From NCBI GenBank assembly GCA_046349915.1, contig JAXMBL010000003.1, forward strand, positions 1,116,001-1,180,000: 64,000 nucleotides of DNA, written 5' to 3'. Positions 40,203 through 49,938 of this stretch are shown here, piece after piece (the first letter of the stretch is position 1; each line of letters starts with the position of its first letter). The notes beneath the pieces are model-generated. The model had not been told where the DNA came from. It saw nothing but the letters and a program-made list of their open reading frames with translations, and made no database searches. Origin of the DNA: CAIXSC01 sp046349915 (GTDB lineage: Bacteria; Planctomycetota; Planctomycetia; Pirellulales; Pirellulaceae). The position numbers and the translations under genes are program-made.

Positions 40203-40304
40203 GAGTGGGGCTGCCACGCCTAGAGAGGAGGGTGCTGTTAAATGGCCGCGCCATACATTCTCGGCTACTGCGTAGCCGAGTTCCGCGAGTCCGGCGTTCT
40301 ACCG

Positions 40305-41735
40305 CTAGACTCGCAGGTCTGCGGTCGGTTGCTGGCCGGCGCCGTAACGCAGTTGAATCGGCGCGATCACTTCCTCCAGGAACTCGTCGACTTGCTCCGG
40401 TGCGCGGCCGACGAATTGCGTGGGATCGAGCGTTCCCGAGAGATCGACCGAAGCGAACGCTGGGTCGTGGCTGAGTCGGTCGAGCAGGTCGTTGGGGCGC
40501 CCTTCTTGCTTTACCTGTCGAGCGGCCTCTTGGCTGTGGACGCGAATCCGCTCGTGAAGATCTTGACGGTCGCCGCCTGCCGCGACCGCCGCCATCATGA
40601 TGTTCTCGGTGGCCATGAAGGGGAGTTCCTCGGCCAAGTTCTTCGTGATGACCTTGGGGTAGACGACTAATCCCGTGGCGACGTTCTGGTAGATCGAGAG
40701 AATCGCGTCGACTCCCAGGAATGCTTGAGGGAGGACGAGTCGGCGGTTGGCGCTATCGTCCAGCGTGCGTTCCATCCATTGAGTCGCCATCGTATTGGCC
40801 GCGCTGGATTGCAAGCTGATGACGAATCGAGCCAGCGCGCAGATGCGTTCGCTCCGCATGGGATTGCGTTTGTAGGCCATGGCGGACGAGCCGATCTGTT
40901 CCGTTTCGAACGGTTCTTCCAATTCCTTACGGCTTTGCAGCAGCCGCAAATCGGTCGCCGCCTTGTGGGCGCTCTGTGCGATCCCCGAGAGGACATCGAC
41001 CACTTGGGCGTCAACCTTGCGCGAATATGTCTGGCCCGTGACGGCGTAAGTGGCCTCGAAACCCAGCCGTCGAGCAACTCGTTGTTCCAAGTCTCGTACC
41101 TTGGCGTGGTCGCCGTGGAACAGCTCGAGAAAGCTCGCCTGCGTCCCGGTCGTCCCCTTCACGCTACGAGCTCGCAGGCTCTCGATCCGATGCTCGATTT
41201 CGGCCAGGTCGAGCACCAGGTCGTAGGCCCAGAGGCAGGCTCGCTTGCCCACCGTGGTGGGTTGAGCCGGCTGGAGGTGAGTGAAGCCGAGGCAGGGCAG
41301 GGCTCGATATTCACGAGCGAATGCGGCGAGTCGTCCGATGACGGCGACAAGTCGGTCTCGCACTAAGCCCAGGGCTTCGCGCATCAAGATCAAGTCAGTG
41401 TTATCCGTGACGTAGCAACTGGTGGCGCCCAGGTGAATGATCGGCTTGGCGAGCGGGCAGACGTCCCCATACGTGTGGACGTGAGCCATCACGTCATGAC
41501 GAAGACGCTTCTCGTGACGGGCGGCGGCCGCGAAGTCGATGTCCTCGACATGGGCTCGCAGTTCGGCGATCTGTTCCGAGCTAATCGGGAGCCCTAGTTC
41601 CTGTTCCGATTCCGCGAGCGCGATCCAGAGGCGACGCCAAGTGCTGAATTTTCGCTGGTCGCTCCACAACGTCGCCATGGCCTTCGAGGCGTATCGGCTG
41701 ATCAGGGGATTGTCGTACTGGTCGTGGGACGCCAT
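40305..41735 (-). CDS. purB: Adenylosuccinate lyase
   Basis: PurB cleaves SAICAR and adenylosuccinate to release fumarate in de novo purine and AMP synthesis. The 476 residues contain the superfamily signature SSAMAYKRNPMRSERI, TSCYVTDNTDLILMREAL and the start YDNPLISRYASKAMATLWSD. The length and the N-terminus resemble the eukaryote-like PurB form more than the E. coli form. Start ATG 41735 has AAGGAG seven or eight bases upstream. It is alone on the minus strand, 129 bp downstream of the PfkB-type kinase. Confidence 0.96.
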   Translation of the reverse strand: MASHDQYDNPLISRYASKAMATLWSDQRKFSTWRRLWIALAESEQELGLPISSEQIAELRAHVEDIDFAAAARHEKRLRHDVMAHVHTYGDVCPLAKPIIHLGATSCYVTDNTDLILMREALGLVRDRLVAVIGRLAAFAREYRALPCLGFTHLQPAQPTTVGKRACLWAYDLVLDLAEIEHRIESLRARSVKGTTGTQASFLELFHGDHAKVRDLEQRVARRLGFEATYAVTGQTYSRKVDAQVVDVLSGIAQSAHKAATDLRLLQSRKELEEPFETEQIGSSAMAYKRNPMRSERICALARFVISLQSSAANTMATQWMERTLDDSANRRLVLPQAFLGVDAILSIYQNVATGLVVYPKVITKNLAEELPFMATENIMMAAVAAGGDRQDLHERIRVHSQEAARQVKQEGRPNDLLDRLSHDPAFASVDLSGTLDPTQFVGRAPEQVDEFLEEVIAPIQLRYGAGQQPTADLRV

Positions 41736-41864
41736 GGAGGACTCCTTCGCGGTGTTTGGTGATTCCTCGCACGCGGCGTCTGGCGGGGACGCCTGTCAGC
41801 GAAGAAGGGCGACGGCGATTGCCAGACGCCCTGTCGAGGTGTTGGATTATGGGGGCAGAGCCCG

Positions 41865-42956
41865 TTAGCGCTGGACGCGTCCGCTGGCATTTCCCTTCAT
41901 CAACGCTTCTACTTCGTCGCGCGTGACGTAGTTGAAGTCGCCCAGAATGGAGTGCTTCAAGCAGCTGGCTGCCACGGCGAATTGCAGCGCCTTTCCTGGG
42001 TCGCCTTGGTAATCGGGATGGTTGAGTCCGAAGAGCAAGCCCGCGGCAAATGAGTCGCCGCCGCCCACGCGGTCCACGATATCGCGAATCTCGTACGGCT
42101 CGTAACCGCCCTGGGCGTTGGTCGGCGCCAAATAAGCTCGATCCGTGCCGCGATCAAACAACAGAGCGCCCCAATTGTTGTGGTCGGCGGATAAACTCTC
42201 GCGCAAGGTGATGGCGACGCGTGACACCTGCGGGAAACGCCGCACAATGTCTCGCGCAACGGACTCGTAGCCTGCCGCGTTGATTCGCCCCTGGGTCACA
42301 TCGGTTTCGGCGGCGTGGATGCCGAGCACATCGGCGGCATCTTCTTCGTTGGCGATCACGAGATCGACATAAGCCAGTACTTGCGACATGCACTCCGCGG
42401 CCAACTGCTTGGGCGCCGTGCCGGGGCGCCAATTCCAGAGTTTTTTGCGGAAGTTCAGGTCGCACGAAATGGTGACGCCCGCCGCCCTCGCTTGTTGGAC
42501 CAACGCCAGATTCGTCCGACAGGCCGACTCGCTGATCGCCGGCGTAATGCCCGAGATGTGCAACCACTTCACGCCTGCGAGCGTGCGGGCGAAGTCGTAC
42601 TCTTCGGGCCCCGCCAGGCTTACGGCGCTGTATTCGCGATCGTAGAGAACCGTGGAGCCGCGTTGATTAGCGCCTGCCTCCACAAAATAGAGACCCAAGC
42701 GGCCTGACTTACGCCACAAAATGTGATTGACGTCGACGCCGAGACCTCGCAGAGTCGCCACGAGACTCTCCGAAACTGGGTGTCGAGGCAATGCGGTCAC
42801 GTAGCGAGCGGGAAACCCCAGGAGAGACAAGGAGGCGCAGACATTGGCCTCGCCTCCGCCCCAAGTGACTTCCACTCGCCCCGGCAAAACCTGTCTCCAC
42901 CGCAAGCGGTCGGAAGGACAAATGCGAGCCATCACTTCGCCAAATCCCATGAACAT
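41865..42956 (-). CDS. kdgK: PfkB-family sugar kinase, probably 2-keto-3-deoxygluconate kinase
   Basis: This 363-residue ribokinase-fold enzyme has FMGFGEVMARICPSDRLRW and VTWGGGEANVCASLS at the N-terminus (sugar site) and DRVGGGDSFAAGLLFG at the C-terminus, where the Asp of GGGDS is the catalytic base. The N-terminal wording is that of KdgK, which phosphorylates KDG from pectin, alginate or Entner-Doudoroff-type breakdown. ATG 42956 is chosen because GGGAG lies eight bases upstream; the frame extends to 43001. Fructokinase is the alternative. Confidence 0.85.
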   Translation of the reverse strand: MFMGFGEVMARICPSDRLRWRQVLPGRVEVTWGGGEANVCASLSLLGFPARYVTALPRHPVSESLVATLRGLGVDVNHILWRKSGRLGLYFVEAGANQRGSTVLYDREYSAVSLAGPEEYDFARTLAGVKWLHISGITPAISESACRTNLALVQQARAAGVTISCDLNFRKKLWNWRPGTAPKQLAAECMSQVLAYVDLVIANEEDAADVLGIHAAETDVTQGRINAAGYESVARDIVRRFPQVSRVAITLRESLSADHNNWGALLFDRGTDRAYLAPTNAQGGYEPYEIRDIVDRVGGGDSFAAGLLFGLNHPDYQGDPGKALQFAVAASCLKHSILGDFNYVTRDEVEALMKGNASGRVQR

Positions 42957-43101
42957 GTTGGGCGCTCCCGTTGTTTGCTGTCGCTGAGTGCTATTCGCCA
43001 ATCTTCTCGATCAATTCGGTCCGTAAATCTGTCTGAAGTTCCCGAGGCAGTTTTGTTCGTCGCGCATCGTTGTCCGAGGCGAGTCTGCGAAGAACCGCGT
43101 A

Positions 43102-44523
43102 CTACATGTTGGTCAGATCATCCTGTGCGGCCCCGCCAATCAAAGCGTCAAGCGAGGCCGCAATCACGCTCGCATGTTCACTCGTGTGTGCGTAGACGCG
43201 ACAAATGCGGTGACTTAATGGCAAGCGTTGGAACAACTGATTGGCTTGAAGTTGTTTCACCTTGCGCTGAGCCGAATCGTAAAGAAAGTTCTGTCCCGCG
43301 ACCGGTCCACGGGTGTGAGGTCGGAAAATGTGCCTCGCAATATCGACTCGCAGCGGTTCCTCGCGCAAGTTGACCGGCAGGCCGCGCCGCAATTGTTGTT
43401 CGACTAATTTGGGCTCGCTAAAAATGCTGCTGCGCTCGGCATCCTGCTCGCCAAAGACGAGCACTCGCTGACAAACCATTCGCCACGGCAGTCGCCGTTC
43501 GAGCAGTTGGCGCCACAATTGACCGTACTCGCGTAATTGCGTTTGATCGCTCCGGGCCCAGCGAGCGACATCAACAAGGAGCGAGGATTCGGTGAAATGC
43601 AGGTATTCGTCCAACCGTTCCGCGGGATTACCTGGAAAAATAGCGGACTTGCTGGCTTCAAACGCATCGGCCAGCGAAAGATCGATCGCACGCACGGTGC
43701 GATGAAAGTAGATCGACCGAAATAGTTCGGCACGCACCGAAATGAACCGCAGCAAGGCATCAATGCCCCGATCATGGATCGTTAATCCTTGCTCGGTGAA
43801 AAACGTGTAATGCAACAGACGGTCGATGTCGTACGCGCGAGGGCTGTAGCCCGACATGTAAGCGTCGCGCAGGACGAAATCGAGGTTGTCGATCGTGTAG
43901 ATGCCGCTGAGGAGGCTCCGCAAAAAGTGCAACCAACGGGGGGGCCCGTTCGCGCCAGCGCTCTTCCCAGTACTCTGGCTAGGTACAGCGCGAGGGCGTT
44001 GAATCAGCCACGCGACTTGGTCGGGGTCAAGCTGCTCGTGGGGCTCCAGTCTTCCTTGTGGGTTACGACGCAGGCCGCGAATCAAGTCGCCCAGATGTTC
44101 ACGAATGATGCGAGCGCCCAACGTTTCGTGCGTCTCCCCATATCCACTGAGGAAATGCTCGTCAAAAAAGTGCCCAAAGGGCCCATGACCCACATCGTGC
44201 AATAAGCCCGCCATCCGGACCAGTGATTCTACATACGCACGACTCGGGACGTCTGGCGCTGACGCTTTCAGGCTGTCGTAAAGTCTTTCGATGGCTCGAC
44301 TTCCTAGGTGCATGGCGCCCAGGACATGCTGAAAACGAGTATGTTCGGCTGACGGGAACACCCACCAAGCTGTCTGTAGCTGGTGGATATGTCGCAGCCG
44401 TTGAACCCAGGGATGGTCGATGATTTGACGCTCGGACACCTCGCCGGGACCAGCGTCGGCCGTGAAGGGAATGTACCCGTGGATTGGGTCGTGCGTGAGG
44501 TTGTCGTTGCCGTAGTCCTGCAT
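43102..44523 (-). CDS. HD-domain phosphohydrolase (dNTPase/SAMHD1-like, COG1078)
   Basis: This 473-residue cytoplasmic protein has the N-terminal DPIHGYIPF...IIDHPWVQRLRHIHQLQ, then H...HD...D metal site: TRFQHVLGAMHLG, GLLHDVGHGPFGHFFDEHFL, and later DNLDFVLRDAYMSG. This is the pattern of HD phosphohydrolases related to dNTP triphosphohydrolase and SAMHD1. The C-terminal third (after about 330) is variable. Activity is probably nucleotide dephosphorylation, but the substrate is not shown by sequence. It begins 500 bp from the next plus-strand gene, divergently. Confidence 0.92.
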   Translation of the reverse strand: MQDYGNDNLTHDPIHGYIPFTADAGPGEVSERQIIDHPWVQRLRHIHQLQTAWWVFPSAEHTRFQHVLGAMHLGSRAIERLYDSLKASAPDVPSRAYVESLVRMAGLLHDVGHGPFGHFFDEHFLSGYGETHETLGARIIREHLGDLIRGLRRNPQGRLEPHEQLDPDQVAWLIQRPRAVPSQSTGKSAGANGPPRWLHFLRSLLSGIYTIDNLDFVLRDAYMSGYSPRAYDIDRLLHYTFFTEQGLTIHDRGIDALLRFISVRAELFRSIYFHRTVRAIDLSLADAFEASKSAIFPGNPAERLDEYLHFTESSLLVDVARWARSDQTQLREYGQLWRQLLERRLPWRMVCQRVLVFGEQDAERSSIFSEPKLVEQQLRRGLPVNLREEPLRVDIARHIFRPHTRGPVAGQNFLYDSAQRKVKQLQANQLFQRLPLSHRICRVYAHTSEHASVIAASLDALIGGAAQDDLTNM

Positions 44524-45022
44524 GCCGGAATTCTAGAGGAAACGGGGAAGAGTGGAAGGATAGGACGTTGACTTGCCGCCGCCACGCTGTCCAGCCGAGC
44601 GTCACACGTTCGCACTACCGAAGGTCTGCTCGGAAGTGATGTCTGAGCGTCATGCCAGCGGCGACGTCGAGTGGGTCTGCTGGTAGTTTTTTGTCGTCCG
44701 GCTGCCTCGCCGCGCGTTCGTTGGATGCCTTTGTTGGGTGGTTACCTTGTTTCTGTGGAGGGTGTTTAGATGGGTGGTTTGGGTTGATTTGGAAGACTGG
44801 CGAGAATCGGGAGACGCCATTAATTCGCCAGTTTTCCCGCATTCCCAGGCCGGTGCGAATTCGGGTAAGATTTGCGAGCGGCGGATAGCAACGAAACGGA
44901 CTTCGAATGTCGTCTAGGGAAGTGATTTTGACGATATACAGGGAACCGATCGTTCTGTAATGGTTCGGACGACGTGAGCGATTAGCCCCATCGCACGTCG
45001 TCTATTCGCAAGGAGATTGCTC
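44524..45022. other. Divergent intergenic region with leader hairpin
   Basis: No gene in about 500 bp. The region must hold promoters for the HD phosphohydrolase (minus) and the secreted protein (plus); TTGACG at 44928-44933 is a possible -35. A hairpin GACGACGT-[GA]-GCGAT-TAGCCCC-ATCGC-ACGTCGTC occupies 44968-45002, eight bases ahead of the ribosome binding site of the plus-strand gene. Confidence 0.5.
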
Positions 45023-46924
45023 GTGGCGCGACGCCTTCACCTGTTGCCACTCGTTGTGGCGCTGATTCTCGTGAGCATTTCGGCCGGTGTGGCACCGGCG
45101 GCCGTGCGAAGCGACAAGTTGCTGCCCGCGACGACCAAAGGATATCTCTCAATTCCCGACTCGGTGGAATTGCAGAAGAAGTTTGACGAGAGCCAGCTTG
45201 GTCAGCTGTGCAACGACCCCTTAATGAAGCCGTTCGCCGATGACTTGCGACGACAGTTGCGTGGCAAGTTCAGCGAGATGGGGGTAAAGCTTGGCGTCAG
45301 CCTGGATGATTTGAACCAGGTGGTAGGCGGCGAGTTGGCAGTGGCGCTGTTGCAGCCTGACAACGACAAGAAGCAACATGCGTTAGTGATCTACGTCGAT
45401 GTGACGGGCAAGCAGGACGAAGCAGCGAAGTTGCTTGAGCGGATCACCGCGAATCAATTGGAGAAGGGCGCCAAGCAAAGCAAGGCCAAGCGGGGCGCGA
45501 TTGAGATTGTTTCGTTTGTGCTTCCCAAGAAGCGCGACCAGCAAGAACCTTCGCAGGCTCATTTCTTTCTGCATGAAGACCAATTGGTGGCGACTGACCA
45601 CGCGAAGACCGTGACGGAACTGGCGGATCGGTTGGCGACGCCCGCCGGCTCGGTGCTCGCAGACGTCAAGGCTTACCAGGTCGTGATGAAGAAGGCGGAG
45701 GAGTCGGGCGACCAAGTGGCGCCGCACATTCGCTGGTTCGTCGAACCCTTTGGCTATGCCGAAGCGAATCGAGTGGCCCAAGGCGGACGCAAGAAACGCG
45801 GCACCGACCTCATCAAAGTGCTGGCCAATCAGGGGTTCAAGGCGATTCAAGGTTTGGGCGGATACCTTACGTTTACCACGGGAAGCCACGAACTCCTACA
45901 TCGCTCGTATGTCTACGCACCGCCGGCGCCAGACGCAGAGAAGGGGCAGAAGTACAAGTTGGCTGCTCGGATGCTGAACTTCCCCAACACCAAAGAGCAC
46001 GAACCGCTCGCGTGGGTGCCTCGCCACTTGGCGAACCACTTCACCTTCCGAGTAAAGATTAAGGAAGGGTTTGAGTACGTTGGATCGTTGGTCGACGAGG
46101 TGGCGGGCGAGCCTGGAGTGTTCGAGGAAGTGCTGCGCAGCATCGAAATCGACCGCAGTGGTCCGCAGGTAAATCTCCGCAAGGAACTTGTCGCTCACGC
46201 GGGCGAACGCGTCACGGTGATCACGGACGTTCGCCTCCCCGTGACCACCAAGAGTGAACGATTGATGGTGGCCATCGAAGTAACGAACGCCGCCGCGGTC
46301 GCGAAAGCGATTAACAAGATCATGGAATCGGACCCCAACGCTCACAAACACGAAATTGGCGGGCACACCGTTTGGGAGATCTTGAACGACGACAACTCGG
46401 TCGAAGTTGAAACACTAATGATCGAGGGATCCGAGTTCGTCTCGAAGGAAGAAGAGAGCGAAGAGGAAGAAGAGGAAAAGCCGGTCATTCCGAATTCGGC
46501 GGTGACGATCGCGAATGGTCATCTGATCATTGCGTCGCACATCGACTACATCAAGCAGATCCTGCTGGAGAAGAGCGAGCCGCTCGCTGGCTCGCCTGAA
46601 CACCAGGCGGTGAACAAGGCTTTAACAGCTCTCGCGGCCGATCTCGACTCGTTCCGCATGTTCACCAGGACTGATGAAGCGTACCGTGGCACCTACGAGT
46701 TGCTACGGCAGGGCAAGATGCCCGAGGCCGAATCGCTCATGGGCAAGCTTCTGAATCGCATGCTCGGGCCCGATGAAGAGGGGGTCCTGCGTGAACAGGA
46801 GATTGACGGCTCGAAGATGCCGGAATTCGAGAAGATGATGAAGTACCTGGGTGCGGCGGGCGCCTACGTTCGCTCCGAGGAAGAAGGCTGGCTGATCGTT
46901 GGCTGCCTTCTCAAGAAGGAATAG
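45023..46924 (+). CDS. Exported DUF3352-like protein, function unknown
   Basis: This 633-residue protein has a Sec signal (LHLLPLVVALILVSISAGVAPAA). GTG 45023 is preferred because AGGAG lies seven bases upstream; an in-frame TTG at 45017 is too close to it. The mature part alternates short beta-rich blocks: VGGELAVALLQPDNDKKQHA, FFLHEDQLVATDHAKTVTEL, HLIIASHIDYIKQIL. It has an acidic run (EEESEEEEEEK) near residue 470. The pattern 'VGGELAVAL...DN...DKK' with repeated blocks resembles DUF3352 proteins of planctomycetes and cyanobacteria. No catalytic motif is seen. A strong terminator follows. Confidence 0.75.
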   Translation: MARRLHLLPLVVALILVSISAGVAPAAVRSDKLLPATTKGYLSIPDSVELQKKFDESQLGQLCNDPLMKPFADDLRRQLRGKFSEMGVKLGVSLDDLNQVVGGELAVALLQPDNDKKQHALVIYVDVTGKQDEAAKLLERITANQLEKGAKQSKAKRGAIEIVSFVLPKKRDQQEPSQAHFFLHEDQLVATDHAKTVTELADRLATPAGSVLADVKAYQVVMKKAEESGDQVAPHIRWFVEPFGYAEANRVAQGGRKKRGTDLIKVLANQGFKAIQGLGGYLTFTTGSHELLHRSYVYAPPAPDAEKGQKYKLAARMLNFPNTKEHEPLAWVPRHLANHFTFRVKIKEGFEYVGSLVDEVAGEPGVFEEVLRSIEIDRSGPQVNLRKELVAHAGERVTVITDVRLPVTTKSERLMVAIEVTNAAAVAKAINKIMESDPNAHKHEIGGHTVWEILNDDNSVEVETLMIEGSEFVSKEEESEEEEEEKPVIPNSAVTIANGHLIIASHIDYIKQILLEKSEPLAGSPEHQAVNKALTALAADLDSFRMFTRTDEAYRGTYELLRQGKMPEAESLMGKLLNRMLGPDEEGVLREQEIDGSKMPEFEKMMKYLGAAGAYVRSEEEGWLIVGCLLKKE

Positions 46925-47290
46925 TCGCTAGCCAAGCGATCGACGGTTCACAAGCAACGGCCGGGACGACTGTCCCGGCCGTTTTCGTTGAACGCCTCAC
47001 GGCCGCCGGAGGCAATCGTTGCAACCGGTAAGGTCGCGGCAACCCGCTGAGTTTTCCCACTTTCCCTCGCGTTGCTTTTTGGCGACCGGCGTCCCGGTTT
47101 CGCCACCTAAGTTGCTTTCTGGCAACAACGTGCGCTTCACTCGCGTCGCCTTAAGTGTTTTGGCCGCTCGCCGTTAAACACGACCTAGCTTTTCACAGAC
47201 TTCATGGCACGCCAGTCGCAATGGAGTCAACCAGCGTCAGTCACTTGACCGCTGGATTGGATTCGGCGAACGAGAGGGAGGAACCGCACC
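46925..47290. other. Intergenic region with promoter area of the primary sigma factor
   Basis: After the terminator the 300 bp ahead of the sigma gene contain two near-identical 16-mers exactly 30 bp apart: GTTGCTTTTTGGCGAC (47081-47096) and GTTGCTTTCTGGCAAC (47111-47126). The second is itself a GTTGC/GCAAC inverted repeat. No clear -35/-10 pair stands out. Confidence 0.45.
46957..46986 (+). terminator. Intrinsic terminator after the DUF3352-like gene
   Basis: ACGGCCGGGAC-GACT-GTCCCGGCCGT, an 11-bp perfect stem, then TTTTCGTT. Confidence 0.9.
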
Positions 47291-48961
47291 TTGGCTAAGA
47301 TCACCCGCAAGCTTGTGGAAGTCGTGGCTCCGAGACGTGAAAAGTTAAAGGAAAAGACGCCAACGAGTGGCTCGGCGAAACTGAACCGATCCGCTACACC
47401 TGCCGCCCCGAAGAAGGCTCAGCCCGATCGATTCGGGGCTGGCGAAGATGACTTCGCTGGCATCGTGGAAGACGAGTTTGTCTTCGACGAGGCGCCGGTC
47501 GAGGAAGTGGTCGACGAGGTGGAAAGCGACGATTCGTCCGATAGTACGGATGATCCAGTGCGGATGTACCTGATGCAGATGGGGCAAATCCCGCTGCTCA
47601 ATCGCGCTGAAGAAATCGCCTCGGCGAAGGAAATCGAACGGACTCGAACCCTCTATCGCCACACGATGTTGGCCACCGACTATGTGCTCCAAGGCGCCTG
47701 CGAGACGTTGGAGAAGGTGCATCGTTGCCAATTGCGTTTGGATCGCACCATTGAAGTCTCCGTGACCAACACGGCGGAAAAAAAGAAGATCATGAAGCGG
47801 CTGGGACCCAATCTGGTCACTCTCCGCCATCTGCTTGTTCAAAACCATCGAGACTACCGGATCGCCATCAGCCTCCGAAATTCCGAACGCGAGCGTCGAG
47901 CAGCTTGGAGACGACTCATCCGACGCCGCAACAAGGCGGTGCGTCTGATTGAGGAACTGAATCTGCGAACCAATCGGTTGCAGCCGCTGTTCGAACGGAT
48001 GATCGAAATCTCGCGCCGCATGCAAGCACTGCGCCATTACCTGAAAAACCCGCCCGCGGAAGTTCCGCCCGGCGCGCCGACGGCCGACGAGGCGCGTCGG
48101 GAATTGCACTATCTGATGCGCATCACGTTGGAGAGTCCCGCGACGCTGAAGCGGCGGATCGAACGCACCTTCTCGTATCAGGGTGAGTACGATGCGGCCA
48201 AACGAGATCTTTCAGCCGGCAACCTGCGACTGGTGGTCTCCATCGCGAAGAAGTACCGCAACCGCGGCCTGAGCTTCCTGGACCTGATCCAGGAAGGGAA
48301 CACGGGATTGATGCGAGCCGTCGATAAATTCGAGTACGCTCGCGGTTACAAGTTCTCCACCTATGCGACGTGGTGGATTCGCCAGGCGATTACCCGCGCC
48401 ATCGCGGACCAAAGCCGCACCATTCGCGTTCCGGTCCACATGATCGATACGATGAGCAAAGTGCGAGCTGTCACTCGACAACTCACCCAAGAATTGGGGC
48501 GAGAACCAACGCCCGAGGAGACCGCTCAACGCGCGAAACTATCCCTCGATGACACTCGCTGCATTCTCAAGATGGCGCGGCAACCGCTGTCGCTCGATCA
48601 GCCCGTGGGCGACCACGAAGACAGTTTCTTTGGCGAGTTTCTCGAAGATCATCGACGCGATGATCCCTTGTACGATACCAATCGCCAAGCACTGAAGCAT
48701 CGTATTGAAGAGGCCATGGCGAGTTTGAATTATCGCGAGCGAGAGATCTTGCGATTACGATACGGACTCGCGGACGGCTACGCCTACACGCTGGAAGAGG
48801 TAGGAAAAATCTTCCAGGTGACTCGTGAACGCGTGCGGCAAATTGAATCCAAGGCGGTCCGAAAACTCCAGCAGCCCTATCGCGCCCGAGCCCTGGCGAG
48901 TTTCGTCGAAGGACTTGAATTGCCGGCCGATGAGGAAACGCCCGCGGAAGCTCAAGGTTGA
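47291..48961 (+). CDS. Primary-type sigma-70 factor (RpoD/SigA group)
   Basis: This 556-residue sigma factor starts at TTG 47291 with GGAGGAA about nine bases upstream. Residues 1-85 are Lys-rich then acidic. Region 1.2 is DDPVRMYLMQMGQIPLLNR (about 95-115), then a non-conserved helical block, region 2 with DLIQEGNTGLMRAVDKFEYA (about 331) and FSTYATWWIRQAITRAIADQ, region 3 (MSKVRAVTRQLTQELGREPT) and region 4.2 YTLEEVGKIFQVTRERVRQI (about 497). The conserved 2.4 and 4.2 helices are those of group-1 sigmas reading TTGACA/TATAAT, consistent with promoters found here. A second copy elsewhere cannot be excluded. Confidence 0.93.
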   Translation: MAKITRKLVEVVAPRREKLKEKTPTSGSAKLNRSATPAAPKKAQPDRFGAGEDDFAGIVEDEFVFDEAPVEEVVDEVESDDSSDSTDDPVRMYLMQMGQIPLLNRAEEIASAKEIERTRTLYRHTMLATDYVLQGACETLEKVHRCQLRLDRTIEVSVTNTAEKKKIMKRLGPNLVTLRHLLVQNHRDYRIAISLRNSERERRAAWRRLIRRRNKAVRLIEELNLRTNRLQPLFERMIEISRRMQALRHYLKNPPAEVPPGAPTADEARRELHYLMRITLESPATLKRRIERTFSYQGEYDAAKRDLSAGNLRLVVSIAKKYRNRGLSFLDLIQEGNTGLMRAVDKFEYARGYKFSTYATWWIRQAITRAIADQSRTIRVPVHMIDTMSKVRAVTRQLTQELGREPTPEETAQRAKLSLDDTRCILKMARQPLSLDQPVGDHEDSFFGEFLEDHRRDDPLYDTNRQALKHRIEEAMASLNYREREILRLRYGLADGYAYTLEEVGKIFQVTRERVRQIESKAVRKLQQPYRARALASFVEGLELPADEETPAEAQG

Positions 48962-48977
48962 ATGCCCAACCGGTTGC

Positions 48978-49808
48978 CTAGGGCGCCTCGAGTTTGCAGG
49001 TGGGACTCTTCTCATCATAGATGCCCAATTCGCGAAACATGAGTTTCGCGAATTCACGATGGCCGAAGACGCCTGGGTGGATGCTCTTGTCTTCCAACCA
49101 CGTCAGCAACGCTTCTTGATCGGGCTTCTGAGTCTGCCAGTGAGCCCAATGGTCGACCAAGGCGTATTTTCGCTCCAACGCCACTTCGCGGACGATGGTC
49201 GCATAAGCCGGCAGGTCCGATCGACTCCCCGCATTCTTCAGATAGATCGTATTGGGAGTATGGAGCAGCGGAATGGCGCCCGCCGCGATGGTGCGTTCGG
49301 CCAAATCCTTTAAATTGCTTCGGAACGTATCGCGCCCCGCGCTGCCCGCGACGCAATCGTTCATCCCCAACATGATCGACACGACATCAGGCTGAAATCG
49401 GGCGGCTCGCCAAGTAAAGTCTTTCAGCAGGTCGCGTGTCCGGTTGCCGCTGATCCCCGTATTGATGACCACATCACGCACTCGACGCATTTCCCAACGA
49501 ATTCGTTCCGCGAAATGTTCCGGGTAACTGCGCCAACCCAGCGTGTGGAGTGCTCCATGCGTGATACTGTCGCCCGTGATGACCCAAGTAAGCGGTTCAG
49601 ACGACGTCAAAAGATGTTTGATCCCCGCAATTCCCGAACGAGGGTCAGTCAAGGGACGCGCGGCGGGCGCGGGCGCCTGACCCATCGTCATGTCACCGTT
49701 GAGTAGTGCGAGGGCTGCTATTCCCGCGGTTGAAACGGTGAGGGAACGGCGGAGGAACTGACGACGCGAGTCATGAGGATGGTTCTGCGCTGGCTGGGAA
49801 AGCGTCAT
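48978..49808 (-). CDS. Tat-exported SGNH/GDSL hydrolase
   Basis: This 276-residue protein begins at ATG 49808 with a Tat signal (DSRRQFLRRSLTVSTAGIAA). SGNH blocks: TGDSITHG (nucleophile Ser), GISGNRTRDL (Gly/Asn region), LGMNDC (block III Asn), and SIHPGVFGHREFA (His, with the Asp two or three residues before). The likely function is deacetylation or ester cleavage on carbohydrate outside the cytoplasm. The frame is open upstream to 50003 across a divergent promoter region and that part is not expected to be translated. It is convergent with the sigma gene (16 bp apart). Confidence 0.9.
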   Translation of the reverse strand: MTLSQPAQNHPHDSRRQFLRRSLTVSTAGIAALALLNGDMTMGQAPAPAARPLTDPRSGIAGIKHLLTSSEPLTWVITGDSITHGALHTLGWRSYPEHFAERIRWEMRRVRDVVINTGISGNRTRDLLKDFTWRAARFQPDVVSIMLGMNDCVAGSAGRDTFRSNLKDLAERTIAAGAIPLLHTPNTIYLKNAGSRSDLPAYATIVREVALERKYALVDHWAHWQTQKPDQEALLTWLEDKSIHPGVFGHREFAKLMFRELGIYDEKSPTCKLEAP

Positions 49809-49938
49809 GGGATGGGGCTCCAAGTTTCGAGTAGGGATGCTGTAGTTTGGTCTGAGCCAGAGCCGTAGGATAGTGCCTGTCCATGGAGGCCGCGCGATGT
49901 TCGCGACGCCCGTAACGATCCGTGAAGGATGAGATGCC

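Larger units (their letters stand above)
39893..40304. other. Gene-free stretch with two inverted-repeat structures
   Basis: Between the fur and purB 3' ends (convergent) there is no gene. The stretch contains a 9-bp-stem hairpin at 39939-39959 and a large inverted repeat at 40106-40202; both are listed separately. Confidence 0.7.
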
